A program made the position numbers and the translations under genes. A stretch of 64,000 nt of DNA from Persicaria tinctoria (lineage: Eukaryota; Streptophyta; Magnoliopsida; Caryophyllales; Polygonaceae), in NCBI GenBank assembly GCA_037127255.1, contig JBANSL010000008.1:36593373-36657372 (forward strand). Direction: 5' to 3'. The notes under the pieces were generated by a model. That model did no database searches. It had not been told where the DNA came from and was given only the letters and a program-made list of their open reading frames with translations. This document shows, one piece after another, positions 26,159 to 40,700 of this stretch (position 1 is its first letter; the number at the start of each line of letters is the position of its first letter).

Positions 26159-29100
26159 CACTAGGCCAGTTTGACGTTCTGGACACGGGCGAATTTCGTC
26201 TCAGACACGGGCAAATTTCGTCTCCTGAAGAGGGTTTTGGACGCCTCATAACTCTAGGCACGTACATCCGTCCCCTGAGGTTTGTCCCTTGTGCAGCGCA
26301 CCTAGAGCACTTAAAACACGGACCAATTGAACCTCCGTCCCTTGATTGAAATCCAATTCACCGGCCCACGAGGACATTGTCAGAGATTTTATGGTTCAGG
26401 CGACCACTAAAGTTTGTGTCTTGATAACGGAGGGGACGAACATAAGGTGAACTAATGTTGTGTCTTGATGAACATTTGGTTAGTCATGTTGTCTTGATGG
26501 ACATCGTTTGTGGTGCCTTGAGAGTTTTGGAGATCAACTTTTGGTTCAAAATGTTTGTGGCTTCAGTTAATAGAACCTAGTTGTTTTAGGTTTGTGGCTT
26601 GAGTTTAATAAAAATTAACAGCATATACGCTGCATTTTGTGATGCTCCCTGTCCGAAACCAAATGTAACCCAAAAGAAACAATAATGCATTCAACATAGA
26701 GTGCACCGATACCCATTTCATACATAAAAACCACATTGTTCATACATTAAACCTGCAATACCATGCTTGTTCATCAACCAACCCATGCAAACACCCATGT
26801 CAGCAAAACAACCTACAAATGTACTTGAGTTGAAACACAAACGGATATAAAGTTTAGAAACACCATGTTCAAACACAAATTGCGCTTACAAGTCTAGAAT
26901 TGGGACCCAAAAGTTGCACAAACTAACCCAAAAGCTGCAACCAAGTTCTTGTTAATTGTCACCTACCTAGATCGCCAAGTGCTCAAACCTGCACTTCGGT
27001 AGGGAAGTGCACAACCATCAGCCTCTCAAAGTGCTCCATTTTGTCCTTCATCTTATCATATTTTTCATTGGCTAGCTTGGCGGCATCCTCAGCCTTCCTT
27101 GCTCGCTCATTAGCCTCCCTGGCTTGGTCTTCCAGCTCTCGCCTTTTTGCCGGGCCTAGAGTGGACCAATCAGCCCCTCGCTTCCTTGGAGGCTTCTTGA
27201 CAGCCGCGCCCATCCCTAAATGAAGGCAAAGAAAGTGAAAATTACAAAAATATAAAAGGTAAAAAAATCAGATTTATAACATGAAAATGACAGTATGACA
27301 TTTGTTCCTAAAATATGATGGTAAAGTTCCTAAAATCAAATGGATTTCATGCTCTTATATAATTGAACTCATTTTGAAGCCTTATATAGTTTTATATATA
27401 ACTGATAGTAATGATAATATATATAAATATCAAGTTATATATATAACTGATCAATTATTAAACTCATTTTAAAACCTTATCCTAACTTTGTTTACCTCGT
27501 ACAGAAGTGCCCCTCCTCTCTCCAAAGGCCTTGACGATTATCTCACACTGAGTAGCTACTGGTAGGACATCATTGTCTTCTTCCTCTGGTCGCGAACTCA
27601 CATAGTCGTCAATCGACTGCTGCATAATTTCCTGGGAACACAAAGAAAACATTAGAATCCTACACAATAAAATCATCCAAGGAACTCAGCAATGACATCC
27701 TACAAGTCAAAGATAGCTAAACTGTTAGTATACACTCACCACAGTGGATTCGTCTTCATCGTCCTGGAGGTATTCGTCTATTGAAGCTTGCACAAAAGGA
27801 GCCAAGTGTCCGTCCTTGTATAGTTGCTCTGCCCGGTAGCACACATGTCTAGGCCCTGAGTGGTGCTTGATGTAGGGATTCTTAGTTCTGTTGAGCTTGT
27901 TGCGGTTGATTATTTCCTCCAAAGACACAAGAACATATAAACATCATAGAACAACAGTAAAGCTATGGAAACAGTTGAATGAAAAATACACAAAAAAAAC
28001 TAACCAGTTTGTCAGGGGCGGTGAACTTCTTCTGCACAAGGTAGCGCCATTGCTCAGGACGGAGTTTGAACTCAAGAGGTATGGGTGGACCATGCTTCAA
28101 GAAGTGGCAATGGCACTTGTACTTCCAACTGCGGTATCTTGATGCTGCCTGAGTCTCAATATACTTCTTTAATTTTTCATCATCAGGAGATACAACGTAC
28201 ATAGTCTACATAAATAAGAATGCAATTATATATATCAATTACCAGTGAAGAACACGGAACAGGAGAGATGGGCAAAGCAAAGTGAAAATGAACAGATGCA
28301 AGTGAAGAAAACAATTTGTTGCATTCAGAACACATAACAGGTTATTGCATTCAGTGAAAATGAAATTATCATATCATTATCAGACCATGAGAATGCAAGT
28401 GAAACTCCTAAAAGCAAATACAAAACTAAAAGCTATTATGAATCTCCTAAAACTAAGATCAATCTCACAATGAAGAACAGAAAATTAAAGAGCAAATATA
28501 TAACACATTATACAATCCAACAAATACAAAACACATTATACAAAACTAAAAGCTACTATGAAACTCCTAAAAGCAAATACAAAACTAAAAGCTACTATGA
28601 ATCTCCTAAAACTAACAACATTATACAATCCATAACACATTATACAATCCAGCAAAATTCACCAAATACCAATCTCATAACACATTATACACAGCTAACT
28701 ATCATTGAGTGAACAACTATCATTCATTATCAGCAAAGTGAACACATAATAACTAAGTATGAGAATGCAGGTGAACAACTAACTACCATTCAGTGAGAAT
28801 GCAAATGAAGAAAGCAAAGGGTATTTAACTCCTAAGAAATTGACAACTAACTAACAGCAAATACGAAACTAAAAGCTACTATGAACACAGAACAACTAAG
28901 TATGAGAATGCAAGTGAACTAAATGAATTGACAGTGGAGAGAAACATTCAAGATCAATCTCACAATGAAGAACATAAATTTAAGAAAATTAAAGAGAAAA
29001 TATATAACACATTATACAATCCAGCAAATACAAAACACATTATACAAAACTAAAAGCTACTAAGAAACTCCTAAAAGAAAATACAAAACTAAAAGCTACT

Positions 29101-31762
29101 ATGAATCTCCTAAAACTAACAACATTATACAATCCATAACACATTATACAATCCATCAAAAGATTGAAACTCATACATATAACATCTATCACAATCTTAA
29201 TGGATCTTGGTCTCAATTCCAATCTTGATTTGATCTTAATGGATCTCAAACCGATATGATTTGATCTTAATGGATCTTGATCGATCTCAAACCGATATGA
29301 TACAAAACTTACTTTACTTGATGCTAAGTTCAACAAACCGATATCCGAAATGTTATGCTCAAGAAACCGGCATAGTAGCTACAATACAATACAAAAGCCT
29401 TAAGTTTGAAGAGTCTAGTTGCCTTGTTACCAAATCCGACTACGAGAACGAAAACATTACATGAATTAAGACACGATTACATAAGGTGGAGGCCATGCCT
29501 ACTTCTTCGCAAATGAAAGGACGAGTTCTCCCAACTGACAGTTGCGTTCGATTAGAGCCCAGTTGCGCTCAGTTAGCTCCCGGTTGCTCTCCGTTAGACA
29601 CCGGTTGCGTTCTTCCACTTCATGGAGCTGCTGAATTAGATTCTGGTTGCGCTAGGTTAGATCCTTGTTGATTTCTACCATCTGACAGAGCAATGGGTTC
29701 TTGCTACTGGTTGCATCATCCTCCTCAGTAGCCGTGACATGATTCTTCTCCTCTTTGCCCCTCGACACTTCCTCCATCTCTTCACTATAAGGAGTCCACT
29801 ACGAATCATGACATTATATTCATAAGCATGGCATTATTCATACAATGTATCATGATGATTTAAAGGCAAATAAGTTCATTTTAAGAGTCATATGCACCAA
29901 AGGAACAAATCAACATCCATGTTTTAGAAAATGAATATTCCTATGAACAAAACAACATTCGATCTAGAAATACAATGCACCAAAATCAGTCATGAATGAA
30001 TTACATTCATCTCCACCAATGCACCAAAACAACATTCGATCTAGAAATAGAATACACCAAAACAATATTCGATCTATAAATACAATGCACCAAAATCAGT
30101 CATGAGGGAACAAAGAAGCTAAGGCCAAAAAATTCTTCTCCAACAACATCAATCATGAATGAATTCCATTCATCTCCACCAAAATCAGTTCTTGCCTTCA
30201 TTACAAAGTAAATTAAAAGCAATTTGTTTACCTGACGTTCGTATGGCTCATCCCCTCCAATCCATGGGTACTTTTCTGGACAACCGCTCGGCCAACTACC
30301 GGAAGTGTCTGACATGCCTATGGACGGAACAACATGGAGTATAAGAAACAACATACAATTGGACATCCCATCCCATGACTAACAGTTGGAAAAGAGTGAA
30401 AGTTGAGCAACAAAAAACCAGCAGCATATGGTTACTCCAATTACCTAAACTGTTAAAAGTTAGTTTATAATCCAAGGTTCAAGTAAGCTGGCAAGTTCTG
30501 TTTCAGCTCTGTCTCTTAGGTTTTGTCGATATCGATTTTATTGACTTGATCAGATCTTGTGAATTCAAGGTATAGAACAACTTGAGAGACAGAGAGACGA
30601 GAGAGACAAAAAGAGAATGAACTGAATTGTGTAGAATTTGTTAACTTGTTCAACTGATAGTTTGTTACAACAAGAGGCTTTATATAGCTTGAAAATGTGA
30701 TGACTTTCTAACATAACCTAAAGCCATCATTTATTACTCTAACAGACTTAGTTTGTCGATATCGAATGACAACAATTGTGTTAGTTATGTTTGCTGTGTG
30801 GTTTGTCGATTTCGACTTAACTTGACAGTAAATGTTAGTACGACATTAGATGCTTTTATCGAAAACTAGTAAGTGTGTGCTGTTTGTGTTCTTCCTAGAG
30901 TCAAGTCCTCAAATCTGTGTGGGTTTGAGTGTGTGTGATCCAAGAGTCCGGTTCCAACATAAACAAGAAAGCTCAAATTAAGAAATCACACAAGCCAAGG
31001 AGAATCCTCAATGCAAGGAATGAGATGAGGTCGAATTGAGCAATGATGAAATTGGGGACGAAATTGGGGTTTTTCTCATTCTCCTACAACTACAGGTTCT
31101 AATAGGTCGAATTGAGCAATGGAAGCCACCCAAAGCCAAGGAGAAGTAGCAGCTAGCTCAAAGGAAACAGATCTGGATGAAACCAATGGAGGCTAGGGCG
31201 ATTTGGGTTTCGGATCTGGAATCACATATATGGAATTCTAGTCGAACCAAAACAAAAACCAATTAATCAAACAGATCAATCGAAAGGAAGGAGAAGACTC
31301 ACCTGATCAAGCGTGAGGGCAAGTGCAGAACAATGCAAGGAAGTCGAGGAAGAGATGCCAAATACCCCGGCCCTAACTGTCTGGAATAGAGGATGCAAAA
31401 TAACCCCACTGTCCGGAGAAGACGATATATGCCAAACACGTACGGAGTCACATGTTTTTTTAAAGTACAGTTGAATCAAGGGACGAACATATATATGTTC
31501 GTCCCTTGAATGATGATGGTACGACTGCACCTGACAATCCTGGTTGATTCACCATGTTTATCGATGGTCAACGGCTTGGTCAACCTCCACTTAGTATACA
31601 GGCGACGAACTTAGTAATTGTTCGTCTCCTGAAAGGCTCCCTTGGATGGGTGTACACCCGGTCCTATTGTAAGTGACGACCCAGACTTTGTTCGTCCCTT
31701 GAAGTGCATTTAGGAGACGACAAAAAAGCCGTCTGTGTCTAGAACGTCAATCTGGCCTAGTG
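26159..31762 (-). mobile_element. CACTA (En/Spm) transposon inserted in the mariner
   Basis: 5,604 bp. Termini CACTAGGCCAGTTTGACGTTCTGGACAC (left) and its inverted counterpart ...GAACGTCAATCTGGCCTAGTG (right), with 3-bp target duplication ATC (26156-26158, 31763-31765). Subterminal repeats of the type TTCGTCCCTTGAA and TTCGTCTCCTGAA lie in both orientations at 26180-26420 and 31480-31730. Encodes Transposase_24-type and coiled-coil proteins but no DDE transposase frame is visible, so probably non-autonomous. The spacer 31000-31480 shows no recognisable coding sequence. Confidence 0.92.
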
Positions 31763-34700
31763 ATCATTCCTAGGAAGGCTACTGTTGATGCCCATTAATG
31801 GTTGAGAGCTACAACAAATGAGTTGGGGTAAATGGCACCTCTAAATGAGAAGATTTAAAATTTGGCTCCAAATAGCTTTTTGAAACATGGATGGAGCAGT
31901 AATATGGAACGGAGTACAATTTTACGGAGTAAAATTAATGAATGATGATGACATTTAGAGCATTATTGTCAGTCTATCTTACAGAGTACAATTTTTGGGT
32001 ATGTACAATTACAATTTCTTAACAACAGTACTTCATCTATTTTAAAATAAACGTCACTTTACTATTCACCACGCATTTTAATGAGGTAGAAAATCTATAA
32101 AATATTATTTTTCTAATCAATTTTTTAAAATAATTCCGTACTTGTTAGTAACAAGCAGTGTTCTAAAAATCGCGCCTAGGCGCCGCCTGGGCGCCGCCTA
32201 GGCGCTAGGCGGGACGGGACCTAGGAATTTTTAAGCCTAGGCGGACCTCTAGGCGGAAATTCATCCAGGAACCGCCTAGTCCCGCCTAGGGGCCGCCTAG
32301 GCCCGACTAGTTCCGCCTAGGCGCCGCCTGGGCCCGCCTAGGCACCGCCTAGTCCAACGATTATTCAATTTGCGCTTCTAAGCATATGATTAGTTGACTT
32401 AGGGTTTTCTTATCCCCCATGCCGGGATGCATTTGCTTTTCAGTCGAACTTATAGTTTTGGATTTTAGGAGGTTTAGAGTTGTTAGTCAAACATGTACTT
32501 TTGCGTTTATTTACTTTAGTGTTAGTTAACTACTAGAAATTTGGGTTTATGAGTGATATTATGGATTATTATTACATTATATGAATTATTGACAAGTGTT
32601 ATTCGTCAAAATATAAGGAAATAATCAAGTTTGTTCTAAGTCCGCCTAGGCGCCGCCTAACCGCCTAGGCACTAGGCGGCCACCCACCGCCTAGCGGCTT
32701 TTAGAACATTGGTAACAAGTATGAAATTATGGAAAAAATTGATTAAAAATTAATATTTTATATAGTTTTTACTTCATTAAAAAGCGCGCACTAAAGTCCA
32801 AACGACTTTTATTTTGAAACGGAGGGAGTAGTTTTCTTAATTATTGTGCATAATGCTAAATGACCATGTAATATGAAACAGATGGAGTATATATATATAT
32901 AGAGGTTAGTTCCGGTGTACACAGGCTACGTAGATATTATTCGTCTATTTTCACACGATTATTCATCCATAATTATGTAATTATGTGTCTGTACAAAGAT
33001 ATAGATTTTTCTCTAAAGAATAATCGTCCAATATCACCGAATAATTTCATTCCAATGAATAAACTACAAATACCAACGAATAATCAGAAGTTACTTTTAA
33101 TCTCACATATTGATCTTCTTAATTCAATAGTCGAGATTTGGTAATATGATACACCACCATAAGAGTTGTTGTGTATATATGTTGTATTGTCTATATACGT
33201 ACATATATGAATTCAAGGCAAATCCCATAGAGAAATTATAGCATAGCTCACATAACCAAATTGAGAAGTCCTTCTTAAGTTGAAGAACTCAAACCCCACC
33301 TAAAATATGGATTTTTTTTCAATAAACCGAAGGGCTTAAAACAAAATCAAATTGATCAACAAACACATTGAATAGAAAGTGAAATAAATTGAGATTTTGT
33401 GCTCATCCTAACAACTGTTAATCACATAGAATCACACACTGATCAAGAATAAATCGAGTCGGCTTCGCCTACCCGTCCGTACTATTATTCCACTCGATTT
33501 CCTAACTGGATTATTAATTCATTGATTTGAATGAAATAATTGATTAATTAAATTCCCTCCTAAATTAGCACCAATATAATCCAAAACCAGCTCTTAACAC
33601 AAGGTTTGAGTTTGACATCTCCAATCGAGGGCGACCTCACCGGGGCCCACAACCTGCTGACGTGGCTTCCGGAACGAAACGATGTGGCTGGTCATAAGGA
33701 AAGCTGTGACGCGCTCGGACACGTGTATGTCCTCCATCCGGAGCTCTTGCAGCTTCCGCACGTACTCCGGCACGTGCTGCAGGTCCCACACTACCCCGAC
33801 CCCGCCGGGCTTCAGCACTCTCACCACCTCCCCCACCACCCTCACCCTCTCCGCCGCGGCCGCCGCCGTACTCCGCCCCCACTCCCTCCCCACCCTGTGC
33901 AGGAAGACTGCTGACACCACCACGTCGAAGTAGTTGTCGCAGAATGGTAACTGCCTCACATCCCCCTCCCGACATGTCACGTATTCCTGTTGCAATTACC
34001 ACGTCGAAGTAGTTGTTTAAGAATGATGTTCGTAAGAAGAGTACATAAATTCTAAAATCAATGGTTGATAAGAAGAGTACGGAGTAGAGTACCTCATTAT
34101 CTTTTATACTAACATTTATATTATACTACTATATTAAGAATTATATTTATATTTTAATTAACTTACATCAAAATTCGACATTAAACACACACTCCCTTCC
34201 TTTGAACTAAAACATTATTTCAACATTCTACTACATAACTATTAATAAATTTTACAAATATACTACTATATCTATGTTTTAAATTTTTACTTTTTTCTAA
34301 AAACTACTAAAATATCTATTACAATAACGATTTTGAAAATTAAATACCAAAATATAAAAAATAATATATTTTACTTAATGGAGGGATAATAATTTTTAGA
34401 GATTAAACTTTCATCAATAATACTCCATATGAATTTTACATCATTTAGGTACGTAGTAGATTATAATAATTTATTTTAACTTATGTATTGCTGGACATTA
34501 ATTTTTTAATATTTTAATTGATTACATTTAAAAAATAATAAAACTTGTGAAAAAAGAGTAAAATTATGATTATTTTAGTTTATTTTATCTTATCTTTTAA
34601 TAAGCTTTTTAAAAGTTAATTCATCATATAAAATATTAAAATTTTTAATTAATTTTAAAAACAATTTCATACTATTTATTCTTTTATAAAAAAATTAGCT

Positions 34701-37700
34701 TAAAAAAATTTAATATCTTATATTAAAAAAATTAAATTCTTAAAAGATACGGAGTATAATTTTTCTAAAAAAGGAAAATAAAAGATAGAGAAGTGTAAGC
34801 AAAGACCGACCTGAACGCCTTCGATACAGGCGGTGCGAAGGGTGGATATGGTGACAGAGCGGTTAAGATCGAGCCCGACGACCCGACCCGAACTGCCCTC
34901 CTTCTTAAGCCGCTTAGCGACGGCATTAAGGAGTATTCCGCGGCCGCAGCCGACATCGAGAGCGGTGCGAACGTTGGACCAATCAGGCACGGCGCCGACC
35001 ATGCGTTGGGACATCTCCCACCGCAGCTGGACGGCGGAGTAGAACAAGTTGCCGGCGGCGAAGAAAAGGCAGAAAGCAGACAAAGCGATGACGGCGCCGA
35101 CGAAGCCGGCGAGGAATCTAGCGGCACCGGCGGGAACGGAGGTAGCGTAGTGGAGGTAGGAGCAGATCGGGGGGAAGTAGAAGAGGAAGAGAACGGAGAG
35201 GAGAGAGAAGAGCGAGGCGTGGAGGAGGAGAAAGGCGAGCGTTTGCCAGTCGTCGAGGCCGTAGATTGCGTAGATTTCGGTCCAGTCTCGATTGGATTTC
35301 CCCATTGATAGGACGAAACGGAATCGAAATTGGAAAGAAATTGATCGAAGATAGGGATGGATTGATGGGATGAGTGAAGAGTGATTTATGATGGATAGAG
35401 GAGAGGGAGTGGAGTGTGCAGAGGCCAATTGGCACTCGGAAGTAGGAGCAGTTTCTGTCGCGACTCGTTTTGGAAGTGGCGGTGGAGACAACTTTTTGGG
35501 AGGAGGGGAGGGAAACGGAATGAAACGTCAGACGACGCGTTTTGGGGGTTCAAAGATTCCGGGAGTCAGGATCCTCTACACCCCCTTCGTGAGACCCCCG
35601 GTATAACACAAAATTATTTTGGGTATAATTTCATTTTTAAAAAAATTTAAAAAATTATATTTATATTCTATATACACATATTCACATGTTTATATACTTT
35701 CATAATGAAAAATGTTGTTTTAAAAAAATACTCCCTCCGTTCCATAATACATGTCCTTTTAGTTTTGGACACGCTTTTTAATGAGCGAAAAACTCTATAA
35801 AATATTATTTTTTTAATTAATTTTTTAATATAAGTTGATACTTATTAGTAATAAGTATCAAATTATATAAAAATAATAATTAAAAAAATAATATTTCATA
35901 GAGTTTTTCGCTTATTAAAAAGCGTGCCCAAAACAAAAAGGCCATGTATTGTGGAACGGAGGGAGTATAAAAATTATTTTATCAAATATTTGTTATTTTA
36001 ATTATATATATTTTTTAAAATTTGATTTTTCAAGAAAAAAGTTTATAGACATATAAATATAAATGTATAGAATATGAGTATAATTTTTTAATTTTTTTTT
36101 AAAATGAAATTATACCCAAAATAATTTTGTCAGATTCCGGAGGTGGGGCCCAATGGAGGGGAGAGACGGAGGGTACTCAACAGTCAACACTGAACACAAT
36201 GACGATTTTCGGGAGGGAGGATTTGGGTTTTATCACTTTTATGGCGATATACTCCGTATAAATTGTTAAAGAAAAAGGAAAATAAATAAATAAAAAGGCG
36301 GGGGATCTGAGAACTGGCACCGCCACATTAGCGTGTAGAATATTTAGGGTCTTTGAACGTTGTCCTTTTTTTAAGGTGTTAATTGCTTCATTTGCTTCAA
36401 ATTAGTAAAGTAGAAAACATTAGGAATTTAGGACAAATCTTATTATATATTAATATGAGTCAATCACAAAATTCTAAATTAATCAATATATGCATATGTA
36501 TCTTCTATCTATCTATATATCTAATATCTAATATCTAATCTAATCTATCTATATACATATACTAAAATCGATGCACAACGTCCTACGTGGTGGCGTGTGA
36601 GTGAATATATGACTGTATTTTGTCCATCCAATCTTCTATCTTCTATATACATATGTATCATACGACAAGTAAGTATTACTATATATATTGAGGTCCCGTC
36701 CCCTTTCACTATTTAGGCAAGTATGGGTATATTGTCCAGCCAAACTCGGCTTATTTCCATCCAAATATAGATAGATTGATTTTCCTAATTAACAACTTTG
36801 GAGTTGCTATAAAAATAATATATATGATCATTGGATGAACCACCAGCTCTTCCATTAAATCCTTTTGTTATTCGTGCGTACGTGCTTAGGCTTTGGAGGA
36901 AAGATTTCAGTTTTTGTATTGTTCGGTTCGGTAGGTTATGTAGTTTATACTATTTATACTAAATTTATTTTTATAGTCGTTGTTCTTCATATTAAATTGA
37001 CGTGTTTGAAATCTAATTTTATCTTTTGATTTAGGATTATAATGGCAGAAGTATATGATGTTATTCATGATCTTACAACCAACAAAGAAGATGGAAAAAT
37101 AAGAATTCGCATACTTCATCTGTGGAAGGTTAAAGACTTCAAGTCTTGTAAAATTACTCACATAGATATGATCTTCATTGATGAACAGGTAATATTATAA
37201 TATTTTACTTTCATGATTTATAATACTTTTCTTTATAAGATTATGTTTAACTTAATTTTTTTTTACTTTACACGTATCTATTTATCGATCAATATATACA
37301 ATATTTAAATTTCTTTATTTACTAGTCTAATACGTTTTGTTATCAATTAAAATAGGTATATGGCCAAAATTCGAGTTGTTGATGACACCGATAGTGCTAC
37401 TTTAGTATTGTTTGATCGCGAAGCCTTGCACCTATTCAAAATAACAGCTTCAGATTTACAAGAGAAATTTTTGGAAGAGGTAATTCTTTCAATTTTGCAA
37501 CTAATAAAAAAATGTACTTATATAAGGTATTCAATATACATTATTTTAATTTGATATAAATTTTTTGATTTTATAGGGCGGTGAAAGTAGTGAATGCCCC
37601 AAAGAGTTGAAGACGATAGTTAATAAGAAGTATTTGTTTAGAATCGAAATCGGAAAATTTAACATAGAGAAGAAGTATAAAGTCTACAAAATGCTAAATA

Positions 37701-40700
37701 TGACGGATGATGATTCCTTGATAAATCATTCTGAAAGATTCCTTTACATATATACCGGTAGGCCCGTTACATAGAGAAGAAGTAATTAATATATACCGGC
37801 CCGGTAGGCCTGGCCCGGTATATATTAATATTATAATATTATATGTATAATTATATATATAATGATATTTTTTTATCATAAAACAAACTATATATAAAAT
37901 ATCATTATGATAATACAAACTACATATGAATTTTTTAAGCATAACTTAACTTTTTTTTTATATTATATTTTTCCTTTACAGTGTATATATAGTGTATATT
38001 TAATTTTTTTTTTTGTCAAAACAGTGTGTATATATTATAAAATGTGTGTATATAATGTGTATTATATTATATTACATATAATATATACATAAAGTATAAG
38101 AAAAAGTATAGATTTATATGTGTTATGTCTTTAATTTTTGGATATTAGTTAAAAGGAAAATTTAGTTACATAACCGGTTATGCTATCGGGTAGGGTTTTC
38201 TCGCCCCGAATCCTTTCCTATTTTTTTTAAAAAAAAAGCCCGCTAGGCCCGGTGGGCGGCCCGGCCCGCCAGCAAAGGCGGGCTTGGGCAAGGTAGTAGG
38301 CCCAAAAACAGGGCCTAGCCAAGCCCGGCCCGGTACAATGGGCTACTAAAATGCCGGTGGCCCGGCCCATGCTCAGGTCTAGAAACAACCAACCAATTTC
38401 GCATCCGAAATATTTCAACATAATATACAGTAACATATATTCATTACACCGTAAATCCCGTGCTTGGGACGGGGCTTACACTAGTATAATACTAAAACAC
38501 ATGTTGAAAATGCCTCCTTCAAAATAGGCTTATGTGGCAAGATAATCAATCATGACCCCACTTTAATTAATTAATCAATTTGATTTGTTGAAAATAATGA
38601 TCATATTTTAAATTAATTAATTATAATTATTTGTGGATCCCTCTTGAACAATAAATAAAGAAATAAATAAATTTCACAAATTATAAATTTGATAAAGATT
38701 TTATTCTAGATATTTTATGAAAATAATTTATTGATGATAATCATCCTCTTATCTTCTTAATCTAATTATTTTTCGCATTAACAAATCATGTTGAAAATTT
38801 TCTATATTTGAATTCCAAAAAAAATATAGCATAATACTAAGTAATAGATACATCAATATGCGTACACTATGCTTTTACGAATTCTATTTTATCTTCATTC
38901 ACATTAAAATATTTTCTTCCTAATTTGAATTTGAATTTGAATTTGAATTAATGTAGATATTTTAGATTTATTCAAATCTTTAATGGGAAGATAAGAAAAG
39001 ATTGTCTCTCTTACTCTATAGGTAATATATATACACCCATCGAAAAGATAAAAAGGTGGCAACAAGTAAAGGAATGTGGCTTCATTTCCACTATTTCGCA
39101 ACAAGTAAAGGAAGGTGGCTTCATTAGATTCTTGAAGGTATTGTTGTTTCATCTATTTTTTTTAGTAGGTAAAAAGGGGTGGTTCCTAAAATAGAACACA
39201 ACCCCGTTCATCCTTACGGATGATGTTATAGAATTCCCTATTCAAAGGGAGAGTATCCATATTACAAATGTCACTAGCTCTAGCTATGAAGTCTCATGCG
39301 CCATTAGTTTCACGGAAACAATGTTTGAACTCTATGTGCTCAAATTCCAATTGCATCTTCTTGAAAGGCCCTAATTTTGCCGCCAAATCTCCCATCTAGG
39401 CCTTGCATTATCGTTTATAGCCTTGATTACTTCCAGACAATCACCTTCTATTATCACTCTGTGTAATCCTTTTTGCCAAGCCAGTTTTGTACCTGCACAA
39501 AATGCAGCCGCTTCATTTTGGATAGCGGATCCACTATCTACCTGCTGCTGAAACGTATCCATCACAATTCCCTCACAATCCCTAAGGATCCCACCTACCT
39601 GACATAAACCGGTAGGTTTAGTTGAGTCATCTACATTAATTTTGTAGGTGAGCCTAAGCGGTTTCTTCCATTTGATCATTTGTCTCCGTGTGTTTTGTGT
39701 CGAACTTTTGTTGGGATTGGCACACAACCAATCTCTAACCTGCAAATAAGATCGTGTCACAATTTGTAAGATAGAGTCAATGTTTTTTGTTTTTGAAAAT
39801 TTTATTGTTTCTAGATTCCCAAATTGATTGCCAAATGAAACAAAGGTCCTCAATCTTTGGTATGGATGGTTTAGATTGTAGGATTTCTCTAATACTTGTG
39901 GTATGGTTGCTATTGTAGCTTATCGATTTACCTGTTAGCTGTTCATAAGCTGTTATAATTCTTTTAGTAATAGTGTAGTGCTGGAACAGATGATCACTGT
40001 CTTCGTCTTTGTCGTTGCAAAGACAGCATTGGGATGGAACTCTATTAAAAAAACGGTTAAGTCTTTCTTTTGTTGCGAGTCCATCTTGTGCTATTTTCCA
40101 AATGAGATTCTTGATACGGGGAGGGAGATTAAGATTCCAGATCCACTTACCCTTCTCCTCATTTCGGTTGTGGTTGTTTATAATCTGTTTGACCGATTTG
40201 GTCGTGAAGTGACCGTCCGTATTTAGTTTCTAGATTAGCCTATCACTAGCCTCCCTCCAAACACTTATGGTCTCTCCATTTCCAGCTATCCAATGTAAAC
40301 CTTGCAGAAATTTGTCACGAAGTTGTAGAAGGCGGCCAAATAGCCATGAGGGATTTGTAGGAGTTGCTTTCATAATATTTTGGTCTTTAAAGTTTTTTTC
40401 TTTAAGTAGTTTAACCCACATATTGTCATTATTGGTGTACAGTTTCCATAAGAGTTTCATTTGAAGGCTAATGTTAAGGTCTTCAGCTAATCTTATGCCT
40501 AGGCCACCTTGGTCTTTTGGTTTAAAGATTTTGTCCTAGCTTATTAGGGGGTTATATCTTTACGATCCTAGTTTGTTCCAGAAAAAGTTCTTATTAACTT
40601 GATCAATCTGATGGAGAACCCCTTTAGAGAGTAGAAAGTTTTGCATAAGGTAGTTAGTCTTTGAGCTAAGGTTTGCCATAATGAGGGTGACACGCCCAGC

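Larger units (their letters stand above)
15668..31914 (-). mobile_element. Plant mariner-like element, split by a Helitron, a CACTA and a PIF element
   Basis: Own sequence is about 15668-15839, 16682-18559, 24568-26158 and 31763-31914. It encodes a mariner (DD39D-type) transposase on minus. The right terminus read inward on minus is CTCCGTTCCATATTAC, next to TA (31915-31916); a similar terminus CTCCATCCATTCCATATTAC begins at 15668, but without a visible TA duplication. The left end is therefore tentative; the right end and the transposase are better supported. Not mobile: its transposase is broken and interrupted. Confidence 0.6.
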